In this document: one piece after another, positions 48,947-59,877 of the stretch
Layout of the letters: each line of letters starts with the position of its first letter
How positions within the stretch are numbered: position 1 is the first letter of the stretch
From: Kosakonia sp. BYX6
GTDB lineage: Bacteria; Pseudomonadota; Gammaproteobacteria; Enterobacterales; Enterobacteriaceae
Assembly: GCF_038449125.1 (NCBI RefSeq)
Contig: NZ_CP151800.1
Span: 4,312,406 to 4,376,405 of the forward strand
Direction: 5' to 3'
DNA length: 64,000 bases
Made by a program: the position numbers and the translations under genes
Notes under the pieces: model-generated
Told to the model about the DNA's origin: nothing
The model's database searches: none
What the model saw: only the letters and a program-made list of their open reading frames with translations

Positions 48947-50143
48947 TTGCGAGCGTCATCATTGGATCTTTTGGAAACTGAACTGCCTGCCAGTCAGCAA
49001 AACAGAAATATTGTTTGCCTTGCGACCGCGCAGGCGCTGGCGGGCGCCAACTCGGTGGTGTTTTACGCCACTGGGGCGATTGTCGGTAATACCCTCGCGC
49101 CAAACAGCGCGCTGGCGACATTGCCGATCACCGTTTTTGTGTTGGGCATGGCGGCGTGTATTTTGCCGTTTGGCGCCCTTGCCCGCCGTTGGGGAAGGCG
49201 CGCGGCGTTTATCACCGGCACCAGCGCGGGAGTGTTGACGGGTTTGCTGGCGGCACTCGCGGTGGTGATTAACTCATTCAGCCTGTTCTGCCTCGCCGCA
49301 TTTCTCGGCGGTGCTTACGCCGCCGTGGCGGTTTCGTTTCGCTTCGCCGCCACCGATGGCGTGGGCAAAGCGCGGCGGGCAAAAGCGCTGTCGCTGGTGA
49401 TGGGCGGCGGCGTGGCGGCAGGTGTGCTCGGGCCGATGCTGGTCACCGGCACCATGAACATCTGGCCTGCCCATCTGTTCGCCGCCACCTTTATTGCGCA
49501 GGCCATTGTCGCGCTGATTTCCGCCGGGGTATTGCTGGGCGTGCAGTCACCCGCACCCGCCGGAGAGGCAATGCGCAGTGGTCGACCGCTCGCGGACATC
49601 GTGCGTCAGCCAGGCTTTGCCCGCACCGTTTTTGGTGGTGCGATTTCCTACATGATCATGAACTTCCTGATGACCGCCGCGCCGCTGTCGATGCATCAGC
49701 ACGGCCTTTCGCAGCAGGCCGCCAATCTCGGTATTCAGTGGCATGTGATTGCCATGTACGGGCCGGGATTTTTCACCGGCAGGCTGATCAACCGCTTCGG
49801 CGCAAACCGTGTTGGCGCGGCGGGGTTGCTGATCACCGCGCTTTCCGTGCTGGCAGGTTTGATGGGTACAGACGTCGCGCATTATTGGGTGTCGTTGATT
49901 TTGCTCGGGCTGGGCTGGAATTTTGGCTTTACCGGTGCGTCGGCGAAAATCATCGATTACCACCGCCCGGAAGAGAAAACCCGCGTTCAGTCGCTGAATG
50001 ACTTCATCGTTTTCGGCGTGATGATTATCGGCTCTTTCGCCTCTGGCGCGCTGCTCAATACTTTTGGCTGGAACGCCGTGCTGTGGGGATCGCTGGTGCC
50101 GGTTGGCGTGGCTTTTCTGGCGGTTGTATTCGCGAAGCGGTAA
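48947..50143 (+). CDS. Major facilitator superfamily transporter
   Basis: About 398 aa with 12 predicted hydrophobic segments. MFS loop motif LARRWGRRAAF sits between TM2 and TM3. The start is uncertain: TTG codons at 48947 and 48962 are in frame, neither with a clear ribosome site. No substrate-specific motif was recognised; the family is often annotated simply as MFS transporter in enterobacteria. Occupies the fdhF-gltP interval that in E. coli holds yjcO. Shares a terminator region with convergent gltP. Confidence 0.8.
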   Translation: MRASSLDLLETELPASQQNRNIVCLATAQALAGANSVVFYATGAIVGNTLAPNSALATLPITVFVLGMAACILPFGALARRWGRRAAFITGTSAGVLTGLLAALAVVINSFSLFCLAAFLGGAYAAVAVSFRFAATDGVGKARRAKALSLVMGGGVAAGVLGPMLVTGTMNIWPAHLFAATFIAQAIVALISAGVLLGVQSPAPAGEAMRSGRPLADIVRQPGFARTVFGGAISYMIMNFLMTAAPLSMHQHGLSQQAANLGIQWHVIAMYGPGFFTGRLINRFGANRVGAAGLLITALSVLAGLMGTDVAHYWVSLILLGLGWNFGFTGASAKIIDYHRPEEKTRVQSLNDFIVFGVMIIGSFASGALLNTFGWNAVLWGSLVPVGVAFLAVVFAKR

Positions 50144-50170
50144 AAAAAATCCCTCCGCGAAGGAGGGATT
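50142..50170 (-). terminator. Terminator of gltP
   Basis: AATCCCTCC / GGAGGGATT stem with GCGAA loop. On the minus strand it is followed by a T-run (plus-strand A-run 50142-50149), placed 8 bp after the gltP stop. Confidence 0.85.
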
Positions 50171-50177
50171 GGCATGT

Positions 50178-51491
50178 TTACTGATCGGCGGTTTTATCGA
50201 ATTTGCCGAGCATTTCGCGCTCATACGCTTGCGCTTTTTTGCGGTCGAATTTGTGTTCCCACTTGGCAATGACCAGCACCGCCAGCGCGTTACCCACCAC
50301 GTTCAACGCGGTACGCGCCATATCGAGGATACGGTCAACACCGGCGATAAACGCCAGGCCTTCCAGCGGAATACCCACACTGCCAAGCGTCGCCAGCAGC
50401 ACCACAAACGACACGCCCGGCACACCCGCGATACCTTTTGAAGTCACCATCAGCGTCAGCACGAGGATGATTTCCTGCCACAAAGAGAGATCGATACCGT
50501 AAAGCTGCGCGATAAAAATCGCCGCAATGCTCTGGTACAGCGTCGAACCATCGAGGTTGAAGGAGTAACCGGTCGGCACCACGAAACTGGTGATCGACGC
50601 CGGTGCGCCGTAGGCTTCCATCTTTTCGATAATGCGCGGCAGCACACTTTCGGAGCTGGCTGTCGAGTACGCGAGAATCAGTTCGTCTTTCAGGATGCGA
50701 ATCAAAATCCAGATGCTCAGCCCGCAGATGCGCGCCACCAGACCCAACACCACCAGCGCGAAGAACAGAATGGCGAAATAGACCAGAATCACCAGCTTCG
50801 CCAGCGGCCACAGCGAGGCGAAACCAAAGTTTGCCACCGTGACCGAGATCAGCGCGAACACGCCGACCGGCGCATAGCGCATCACCATATGGGTAACTTT
50901 AAACATGGTTTCGGAAATGGAGCGGAACACGGTGACCAGCGGTTCGCGGTGCGTGGCGGGCAGTGAAGAAAGCCCCAGACCAAACAGTACCGAGAAGAAG
51001 ATGATCGGCAGCATATCGCCTTTCGCCATCGACGCGATGATATTGGTCGGCACCAACGACAAAATCGTCCCCATCAGGCCGTGGGCGTGGCTTTGCACAT
51101 CCGCGGTGGTGCTTTGGTATTTCGAAATATCCACTGTCGCCAGCTGCGACATATCAATCCCCGCGCCCGGCTGGAAGACATTCGCCAGCGTGATGCCAAG
51201 GATGATAGCAACCGTAGTGATCACTTCGAAATAGATGATGGTTTTCGCGCCGATACGGCCAAGCTGTTTCGCGTCACCAACGCCAGCAATGCCAACAATT
51301 AATGTCGAGATGACAATCGGCACCACAATCATTTTGATCAGATGGATAAAGATATCGCCCGCCGGAGACAGGAGATTCGCAATCAGCCATTCGCGGCTGT
51401 CGCTCTGATAATGCAAGTAACTACCCAGAAGAATACCCAGCACCAGGGCCAGCAAAATCTGCCAGGCCAGGCTGACTTTCATGTTTTTCAT
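50178..51491 (-). CDS. gltP: Proton/glutamate-aspartate symporter GltP
   Basis: 437 aa from ATG 51491, which gives the same length as E. coli GltP and a near-identical sequence as recalled. DAACS family: AYSTASSESVLPRI (serine-rich re-entrant loop HP1), NLDGSTLYQSIAAIF and SKGIAGVPGVSF are diagnostic. Takes up L-glutamate and L-aspartate with protons. Confidence 0.96.
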   Translation of the reverse strand: MKNMKVSLAWQILLALVLGILLGSYLHYQSDSREWLIANLLSPAGDIFIHLIKMIVVPIVISTLIVGIAGVGDAKQLGRIGAKTIIYFEVITTVAIILGITLANVFQPGAGIDMSQLATVDISKYQSTTADVQSHAHGLMGTILSLVPTNIIASMAKGDMLPIIFFSVLFGLGLSSLPATHREPLVTVFRSISETMFKVTHMVMRYAPVGVFALISVTVANFGFASLWPLAKLVILVYFAILFFALVVLGLVARICGLSIWILIRILKDELILAYSTASSESVLPRIIEKMEAYGAPASITSFVVPTGYSFNLDGSTLYQSIAAIFIAQLYGIDLSLWQEIILVLTLMVTSKGIAGVPGVSFVVLLATLGSVGIPLEGLAFIAGVDRILDMARTALNVVGNALAVLVIAKWEHKFDRKKAQAYEREMLGKFDKTADQ

Positions 51492-52027
51492 AACTACAGA
51501 CATCCTCAATGAAGCACCATTCCATGCTCAGGAACGACACATACTGAAAGGGTATGGTTAGCGTCGCACGGTATTGCGGGGGTTTTTAAAGCGCATTATC
51601 AGTACCATTTGCGGGGTATAGCGCGCAACCCTATACCGGGAGGGGGTTTGACTGAATTCTTGAGGAAAAACCGTCTTTTATTCCAGTTATTAACAATAAG
51701 TATTTGTTATAAAAAACGTTTCACTCATGCGAAATCCAATATTCGCTGTTGGAAATTATTCCCTGAAATTCGTTCATTTGCGCATTTTTTAACCGCGAAA
51801 AATGTCGTGCTAACAATTCATAGACGAAATTTCTCCTGCGGTTCTCTATTAGTAGAGTGAATAATCCACATGCAAAATAATTATGACCCTACTGGTTCAG
51901 TGGTGAATTTTCAGGCGCTTCAATGAATGCGTGATCTGTCGCGCAAATAATAAACAAACCGGCCAAAGACCCTACAATTAACGTTTATGCGACATATTAT
52001 TAACATCTTACAAGGAGAGCAACCGCC
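51492..52027. other. gltP-acs divergent intergenic region
   Basis: 536 bp without a supportable gene. Contains a GGTATAG / CTATACC hairpin at 51615-51637 and a TACAAT -10-like hexamer at 51973-51978 upstream of acs. In E. coli the nrfABCDEFG operon lies between acs and gltP; it is missing here. CRP sites are expected for acs, but only a weak GTGAT half-site near 51931 was seen. Confidence 0.55.
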
Positions 52028-53986
52028 ATGAGCCAAATACATAAACACGATATTCCCGCTAATATTGCGGAACGTTGCCTGATAAACCCGGAGCAGTACG
52101 AAACCCGATACCAGCTTTCGGTTTCTGATCCCAACACATTCTGGGGCGAGGAAGGCAAAATCCTCGACTGGATCACGCCTTATAAGACGGTAAAAAACAC
52201 CTCTTTCGCGCCCGGCAACATCTCCATCAAATGGTATGAAGATGGCACGCTGAACCTGGCCGCCAACTGCCTCGATCGCCATCTCGCCGAACGCGGCGAT
52301 CAAACCGCCATTATTTGGGAAGGCGATGACGCCAGCCAAAGCAAAAAAATCACTTACCGCGAATTGCATCGCGATGTTTGCCGTTTCGCCAATGTGCTGG
52401 TGGATCTGGGTATTAAGAAAGGCGATGTGGTGGCGATTTATATGCCGATGGTGCCGGAAGCGGCGGTGGCGATGCTCGCCTGCGCACGCATTGGCGCGGT
52501 GCATTCGGTGATTTTTGGCGGTTTCTCGCCGGAAGCCGTGGCTGGGCGCATTATCGATTCCAGCTCACGACTGGTGATCACCGCTGACGAAGGCGTGCGC
52601 GCCGGGCGTGCGATCCCGCTGAAGAAAAATGTCGATGACGCGCTGAAAAACCCTAACGTGAACAGCGTTGAACATGTGGTGGTGCTGAAACGCACTGGCG
52701 GCAAGATCGACTGGCAAGAAGGCCGCGACCTGTGGTGGAGCGATCTCAGCGAGAAAGCCAGCGACCAGCACCAGCCGGTGGAAGTCGGCGCTGAAGACCC
52801 GCTGTTTATCCTCTATACCTCCGGCTCGACCGGTAAACCGAAAGGCGTACTGCACACCACCGGCGGTTACCTGGTGTATGCCACCACAACCTTTAAATAT
52901 GTTTTCGATTATCACCAGGGCGACGTGTACTGGTGTACCGCCGATGTCGGTTGGGTCACCGGCCACAGCTATTTGCTGTACGGGCCGCTGGCCTGCGGTG
53001 CCATCACGCTGATGTTTGAAGGCGTGCCGAACTGGCCAACGCCAGCGCGCATGAGCCAGGTTGTCGATAAACATCGCGTCAATATTCTCTACACCGCGCC
53101 GACGGCGATCCGCGCGCTGATGGCCGAAGGCGATAAAGCAATTACCGGAACCGACCGCTCTTCGCTGCGTATTTTGGGCTCCGTCGGCGAGCCGATTAAC
53201 CCGGAAGCCTGGGAGTGGTACTGGTCGAAAATCGGCAATGGTAAATGCCCGGTGATGGATACCTGGTGGCAGACAGAAACCGGCGGTTTCATGATCACCC
53301 CGCTGCCTGGCGCGACCCAACTGAAAGCCGGTTCCGCTACGCGTCCCTTCTTTGGCGTGCAGCCTGCGCTGGTGGATAACGAAGGCAACCCGCAAGAGGG
53401 CGCGACCGAAGGCAACCTGGTGATCACCGATTCCTGGCCAGGCCAGGCGCGGACGCTGTTTGGCGATCATGAGCGTTTTGAGCAAACCTACTTTTCGACC
53501 TTCAAAAACAGGTATTTCAGCGGCGACGGCGCGCGTCGCGATGAAGACGGTTACTACTGGATAACCGGGCGAGTGGATGATGTGTTAAACGTCTCCGGTC
53601 ACCGCCTGGGCACCGCTGAGATTGAATCGGCGCTGGTGTCGCACCCGAAAATCGCCGAGGCCGCGGTGGTAGGCATTCCGCATAACATCAAAGGGCAGGC
53701 TATTTATGCCTATGTGACGTTAAACCACGGCGAAGAACCGTCGCCGGAACTCTATACCGATGTGCGCAACTGGGTGCGCAAGGAGATTGGCCCGCTGGCA
53801 ACGCCGGATGTGCTGCACTGGACAGACTCACTGCCGAAAACCCGTTCCGGCAAAATCATGCGCCGTATTTTGCGCAAAATCGCCGCTGGCGATACCAGCA
53901 ATCTCGGCGATACCTCAACGCTTGCCGATCCTGGCGTAGTGGAAAAACTGCTCGAAGAGAAGCAGGCCATTACCATGCCATCGTAA
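52028..53986 (+). CDS. acs: Acetyl-CoA synthetase Acs
   Basis: 652 aa, the exact E. coli length. AMP-forming ligase with [15 protein letters not shown] (P-loop), [42 protein letters not shown]-type motifs and the C-terminal [11 protein letters not shown] that carries the acetylatable Lys. It scavenges acetate by activating it to acetyl-CoA. In an operon with yjcH and actP. Confidence 0.97.
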   Translation: MSQIHKHDIPANIAERCLINPEQYETRYQLSVSDPNTFWGEEGKILDWITPYKTVKNTSFAPGNISIKWYEDGTLNLAANCLDRHLAERGDQTAIIWEGDDASQSKKITYRELHRDVCRFANVLVDLGIKKGDVVAIYMPMVPEAAVAMLACARIGAVHSVIFGGFSPEAVAGRIIDSSSRLVITADEGVRAGRAIPLKKNVDDALKNPNVNSVEHVVVLKRTGGKIDWQEGRDLWWSDLSEKASDQHQPVEVGAEDPLFILYTSGSTGKPKGVLHTTGGYLVYATTTFKYVFDYHQGDVYWCTADVGWVTGHSYLLYGPLACGAITLMFEGVPNWPTPARMSQVVDKHRVNILYTAPTAIRALMAEGDKAITGTDRSSLRILGSVGEPINPEAWEWYWSKIGNGKCPVMDTWWQTETGGFMITPLPGATQLKAGSATRPFFGVQPALVDNEGNPQEGATEGNLVITDSWPGQARTLFGDHERFEQTYFSTFKNRYFSGDGARRDEDGYYWITGRVDDVLNVSGHRLGTAEIESALVSHPKIAEAAVVGIPHNIKGQAIYAYVTLNHGEEPSPELYTDVRNWVRKEIGPLATPDVLHWTDSLPKTRSGKIMRRILRKIAAGDTSNLGDTSTLADPGVVEKLLEEKQAITMPS

Positions 53987-54010
53987 CCGAACAACAACCC
54001 TTACCAACCT

Positions 54011-54138
54011 ATCTTCCCCAAAGGATTTCGTGTTGCAGGAAGGCGGCAAACGAGCACATCCCCAGGAGCATAGATAACTATGTGACTGGGGTGGCGAGCG
54101 CAGCCAACGCACCTGCGGCGCGAAAGACGAAGGGGAAA
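54011..54138. repeat. ERIC (IRU) element between acs and yjcH
   Basis: About 128 bp containing the two ERIC core blocks: ATCCCCAGGAGCATAGAT and a few bases later TGTGACTGGGGTGGCGAGCG, matching the sequences used for classical ERIC primers. Flanked by GCAGGAAGGCGGCAA and AGCCAACGCACCTGC, also typical. It lies inside the acs-yjcH-actP transcript, where it may affect mRNA processing (inference). Confidence 0.88.
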
Positions 54139-54155
54139 CCTCTGGAGATCCTGCG

Positions 54156-56113
<1,958 letters not shown>

Positions 56114-56119
56114 TCTTTG

Positions 56120-56141
56120 CCCCGGTCAGTAATGGCCGGGG
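56120..56141 (+). terminator. Possible weak terminator after actP
   Basis: CCCCGG / CCGGGG stem with a 10-base loop 6 bp after the stop; no good T-run, so termination is doubtful. Confidence 0.4.
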
Positions 56142-56256
56142 ATCACACTTTCCCACCTTCGTTGTAGGCATCCCCCGCTATCGCGCTACAGTATCCTCAG
56201 AAAATTGAAACAATGTTTTTATTACATCAGCACGTTAATTCATTAATGAGGATGCA

Positions 56257-57552
56257 ATGAAAAAATATGCGTTAGTGGGCACGGGCGGGCGTGCCGGATT
56301 ATATATTTCCGCGATTGGCGGGCAGTGGAAAGAGAATGCCCGGATGGTGGCGTTTTGCGACAGTAATCAAACGCGCATGGATTACGCCAATCAATTGTTA
56401 GCCAACGAAGGCGCGGCGGCGGTTTCCACGTGGAAAGCGGCGCAATTTGAAGCAATGATCCGCGAAACGCGCCCGGACGTCATTATCGTTACCACCATGG
56501 ACCGCACCCATGACGACTATATTGTGCGGGCGTTGCATGCCGGTTGCGATGTGATCACCGAAAAACCGATGACCATCGACGAAGCGCGTGCGCTGCGTAT
56601 TCTCGATGCCATTGAACAGACCGGGAAAACGGTGCGCGTGGCGTTCAATTACCGTTATGCGCCGCACCACAGCAAAGTGCGCGAATTGCTGATGAACAAC
56701 ACCATCGGCGAGGTTTTTTCGGTGCATTTCGAGTGGTTGCTGAATACTGAACACGGCGCGGACTATTTCCGCCGCTGGCACCGGGAAAAACGCAACAGCG
56801 GCGGGCTGCTGGTGCATAAATCGACGCACCATTTCGACCTGATGAATTTCTGGCTCGACAGCTACCCGCAGCGCGTGTATGCCGAAGGCGGGCTGCGCTT
56901 TTACGGCAAAGAGAACGCGGAAAAACGTGGCGTCACCCAGTTTTACCCGCGCGCACACGGTTACGCCGCCGCCCAGGACGATCCGTTTGCGTTGAAGATG
57001 GCGGACAATCCGCAGTTGAAAGCGCTCTACCTTGATGCCGAACATGAAGATAACTACTGGCGCGATCAGAGCGTGTTCAGCGACGGCATTACCATCGAGG
57101 ACACGATGTCGGTATTGGTGAAATACCAAAACCAGTGCCAATTAAGTTACTCACTGAATACCTATTTGCCGTGGGAAGGGTTAAACGTGGTGTTCAACGG
57201 AAGCCAGGGGCGGCTGGAGATGAAAATCGTCGAGAAATCCTATGTGAACGCGGGCGGCGAGCGCGCCAATGAAGGCAGCCTTGAATCCTGCGATATCACC
57301 GTGTTTCCGATGTTTTCCGCACCCTGGAAAGCAGATTTCACCCTCGGCGAAGGCGGACACGGCGGCGGCGATAACGCCATGCTGGCAGACTTATTTGGTA
57401 CTCCAGGCAATGACCCACTAAAACGCGCAGCCGATCACCGCGCAGGCGCCATGTCGATCCTCACCGGCATTGCCGGGAATATTTCCATGCAACAACAACG
57501 CCCGGTGAATTTTAACGAATTCAACCTGGTCGCCCGGCTGAAAAAACAGTGA
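56257..57552 (+). CDS. Gfo/Idh/MocA-family oxidoreductase
   Basis: 431 aa. Rossmann NAD(P)-binding start ALVGTGGRAGLY, then TTMDRTHDDYIVRAL and the family EKPMTIDEARAL motif (Lys of EKP is catalytic in the family). The C-terminal domain has the HKSTHHFDLMNFWL metal/substrate-site segment. Probably oxidises a sugar or inositol-like polyol; the substrate is unknown. No operon partner. The final 14 codons and the terminator are duplicated 1.1 kb downstream (see the direct repeats), apparently around an inserted cassette. Confidence 0.88.
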   Translation: MKKYALVGTGGRAGLYISAIGGQWKENARMVAFCDSNQTRMDYANQLLANEGAAAVSTWKAAQFEAMIRETRPDVIIVTTMDRTHDDYIVRALHAGCDVITEKPMTIDEARALRILDAIEQTGKTVRVAFNYRYAPHHSKVRELLMNNTIGEVFSVHFEWLLNTEHGADYFRRWHREKRNSGGLLVHKSTHHFDLMNFWLDSYPQRVYAEGGLRFYGKENAEKRGVTQFYPRAHGYAAAQDDPFALKMADNPQLKALYLDAEHEDNYWRDQSVFSDGITIEDTMSVLVKYQNQCQLSYSLNTYLPWEGLNVVFNGSQGRLEMKIVEKSYVNAGGERANEGSLESCDITVFPMFSAPWKADFTLGEGGHGGGDNAMLADLFGTPGNDPLKRAADHRAGAMSILTGIAGNISMQQQRPVNFNEFNLVARLKKQ

Positions 57553-57591
57553 CCGCCCTCCCGCCCCGCAGCCATTGGCGGGGCGTTAAAA
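57512..57591. repeat. 80-bp direct repeat, left copy
   Basis: Covers the last codons of the oxidoreductase gene (NEFNLVARLKKQ-stop) and its terminator hairpin (CGCCCCGC / GCGGGGCG). The same 80 bp recurs at 58623-58702 in the same orientation with 4 mismatches. The interval between the copies is 1031 bp and holds exactly two genes. Confidence 0.95.
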
Positions 57592-57626
57592 TTGCCTGTT
57601 ATTAATGAATTCTTAAAAAGTTCGGC

Positions 57627-58349
57627 TTGTATCTTCGCCTGAAGTACCTGTTATCTCGCCAAATAAGGCGCCCTGTTGTCACAGTCCGAACACACGCGCC
57701 TGAACAACCTGCTCAGACCGCAAAAACCATCAACAGCAAAGCCGCTGGACGGCTGCTGGCCGCAGGCGGAATTTATAACGGTAATATCGAGGGATTCAGA
57801 AGGACCGCGCAACAACTCGGCGGTGATGCGCCAACCGGCTACGGCCAGGTGATGAATGAGCAGACCAAAGGTTTACTCATCGCAGGTACATCAATCGCGG
57901 CGGGAGTGATGATGGGGAGAATGAAATTCCCCGAATTAGAGGAGCTTGAACACTTTGGTGCCAGGGGTGTCTCATCCTCGCGTAATTTCGATCCCGAAAA
58001 AGCGGGTGGACCCATTGAAAAGCTGACCACGGACGGTGTAGTGATCGATCACGACGGCATCGCAATTGTTGAAAAACATCTGGCACGATTCGATCACGAT
58101 CCTGCTAATGATGTCATGGTTAGCAGGCTAAAAAACATCGCAAAAGGTGAGATGCCTCCGGAACAAGTAGACTTGAATTACTACACACATGAATGCCGGG
58201 AGTATACACGTTACTGTAAGTTAGGCTGGGAAACGGGTGAACCAGAAGGCGATGCTGGCTATGAACTTTGGAATAACGCTCACACGGCAACATTGGAAGA
58301 TTTTAAACTTAAAGATGGCGATTTATTCCATCCGGATGCAACGAAATGA
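57627..58349 (+). CDS. Putative orphan polymorphic-toxin C-terminal fragment
   Basis: 240 codons from a TTG at 57627, with no convincing start or ribosome site; a shorter version from ATG 57852 (residue 76) gives 165 aa. The layout suits the tail of a larger Rhs/CdiA-like effector: a low-complexity N-terminal segment (~1-60), a hydrophobic helix KGLLIAGTSIAAGVMMGR (81-98), a hinge, and a compact acidic C-terminal domain with DHDGIAIVEKHLARF (131-145), NYYTHECREYTRY and LWNNAHTATLEDF (214-226), rich in His, Glu and Asn as in toxin domains I recall from polymorphic toxins. Coupled by a 4-bp overlap to a small downstream gene. Less GC-rich than its neighbours. Catalytic activity unknown. Confidence 0.6.
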   Translation: MYLRLKYLLSRQIRRPVVTVRTHAPEQPAQTAKTINSKAAGRLLAAGGIYNGNIEGFRRTAQQLGGDAPTGYGQVMNEQTKGLLIAGTSIAAGVMMGRMKFPELEELEHFGARGVSSSRNFDPEKAGGPIEKLTTDGVVIDHDGIAIVEKHLARFDHDPANDVMVSRLKNIAKGEMPPEQVDLNYYTHECREYTRYCKLGWETGEPEGDAGYELWNNAHTATLEDFKLKDGDLFHPDATK

Positions 58350-58609
58350 CGATAACTAAAATTGAATTAAATGTTTTAAAAGTCATGGCAGAAAAAGACA
58401 TTGACTGGACCTGGATAATCCTCGATCGCGCACTCTCTATGAGAAATATTCCCGGATTTGGTAATGTCGCAAATATCGTCACCAGCCTGATTAATAACGG
58501 AATGGTGGATATTGTGCTCAATGAGGATGGATCCCGATCCCGCTATCGCGTATCCCCTCTGGGCCACAAATTTCTGGATGAGTTAAATACAACGCGCCTG
58601 GACGATTAA
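58346..58609 (+). CDS. Putative small immunity-type protein
   Basis: 87 aa acidic, helical protein (NVLKVMAEKDIDWTWIILDRAL ...; last third RSRYRVSPLGHKFLDEL). It has a winged-helix-like look, resembling small proteins with a C-terminal LG.KFLDEL pattern. Clearly AT-rich. Its ATG overlaps the stop of the putative toxin gene (ATGA). Size, overlap and position directly 3' of a toxin-like fragment fit an immunity protein, but a small regulator is possible. Confidence 0.6.
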   Translation: MTITKIELNVLKVMAEKDIDWTWIILDRALSMRNIPGFGNVANIVTSLINNGMVDIVLNEDGSRSRYRVSPLGHKFLDELNTTRLDD

Positions 58610-58622
58610 ACCCACGAGCAGC

Positions 58623-58702
58623 TTAACGAACTCAACCTGGTCGCCCGGCTGAAAAAACAGTGACCGCTCTCCCGCCCCGCTGACATTGGCGGGGCGTTAA
58701 AA
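58623..58702. repeat. 80-bp direct repeat, right copy
   Basis: Near-identical copy (76/80) of 57512-57591, including the coding tail NELNLVARLKKQ-stop, without the rest of the gene. It marks the right boundary of the toxin/immunity-like cassette. Confidence 0.95.
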
Positions 58703-58817
58703 CATAACGCTGTTAACGATTCGTTTAAAAAAACGCCAAACCTTCTTACAGACAGCTTTCTCCGCCAGGTGAATGAATTACAATCGCCGCAGGCCTGCCT
58801 GGTTCAAAGGAACAGTT

Positions 58818-59714
58818 ATGGACATCCGGACGCTGCGTTATTTTGTGGAGGTGGTGCGCCAGCAGAGTTTCACTCGCGCGGCGGAACGTTTATTCGTGAC
58901 CCAACCCACCATCAGCAAAATGTTGAAAAACCTCGAAGACGAACTGCGTTGCACATTGCTGATTCGCGATGGGCGCAAATTATTGCTGACCGATACCGGC
59001 CGCGTTGTTTTTGAGCGCGGTGTGGCAATCCTCGCAGAATTTCGCCAATTGGAAGCGGAGCTCGAGGACATCAACCACCTGAATAAAGGCGTGCTGCGCC
59101 TCGGCATTCCGCCGATGGTCGGCATGTTGATTGCCGGGCCAATCAGCCTGTTTCGCCAGCGCCACCCTGGCGTGGAGTTGAAAATAGCTGAATTCGGCGG
59201 CCTGACCGTGCAGCAGGCGGTAAGCAATGGTGAGCTGGATTTGGCGATGACGGCACTGCCCGTGGAAGATGAAAGTGGTCTGGCGACATTGCCGCTGTTT
59301 AGCCACCCGCTGTGCGTGCTGGTGCCGCGATCCGGCGATTGGTTAAGGCATGATGTGGTGACGCCCGAAGAGCTAAGCGAGCATCCGTTGCTGATTTACA
59401 ACGAAGATTTCGCCCTGAGCCGCCAGTTGATGCGGTTGTTTAATCAGCATGGCGTGAAGCCGCGCATCGCCGTGCGCAGCGGGCAGTGGGATTTTCTCGC
59501 CGCGATGGTGCAGGCGGGCGTTGGGATTGCGATTTTGCCGGAGCCAATTTGCCAGCGTTTGGACAACCGCACCTTGCGTTGGATCCCGTTGCAGAGTGAG
59601 TTGCGTTGGCAATTGGGGATGATTTGGCGCGAAGGCAGTTATTTGTCGCACAGCACAAAAGCGTGGCTGGCGTGTTGCGAAGGGTTTTGGCTGGAACCGA
59701 CCGGGGATCGATGA
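58818..59714 (+). CDS. LysR-family transcriptional regulator
   Basis: 298 aa from ATG 58818 (MDIRTLRYFVEVVRQQSF). N-terminal helix-turn-helix with FTRAAERLFVTQPTISKMLKNLEDEL, and a C-terminal type-2 periplasmic-binding-like effector domain. The CynR/YwbI-like subgroup is possible. Target unknown: neither neighbour is divergent from it (yjcE is convergent), so it may act elsewhere. Confidence 0.92.
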   Translation: MDIRTLRYFVEVVRQQSFTRAAERLFVTQPTISKMLKNLEDELRCTLLIRDGRKLLLTDTGRVVFERGVAILAEFRQLEAELEDINHLNKGVLRLGIPPMVGMLIAGPISLFRQRHPGVELKIAEFGGLTVQQAVSNGELDLAMTALPVEDESGLATLPLFSHPLCVLVPRSGDWLRHDVVTPEELSEHPLLIYNEDFALSRQLMRLFNQHGVKPRIAVRSGQWDFLAAMVQAGVGIAILPEPICQRLDNRTLRWIPLQSELRWQLGMIWREGSYLSHSTKAWLACCEGFWLEPTGDR

Positions 59715-59737
59715 ATGAATACCGTGTGGCGCTGAAT

Positions 59738-59869
59738 GCCTGATGGCGCTGCGCTTATCAGGCCTACGGGGTTGTGCGGTGTTGTCGATGATTGCCTGAT
59801 GGCGCTGCGCTTATCAGGCCTACGCGACACAGTAGGCCGGATAAGGTGCAGCCACCATTCGGCATCACA
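59738..59869. repeat. REP/BIME repeat cluster between LysR gene and yjcE
   Basis: GCCTGATGGCGCTGCGCTTA plus TCAGGCCTACG occurs twice in direct orientation (59738 and 59794, 56 bp apart). An inverted REP follows (GTAGGCCGGATAAGGTGCAG) up to about 59869. Lies between two convergent genes. Confidence 0.88.
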
Positions 59870-59877
59870 AAAAGCGC

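Noticed and set aside
51609-51860. 83-codon frame upstream of acs
   Set aside because: AT-rich intergenic DNA, no ribosome site, and a hairpin overlaps its start.
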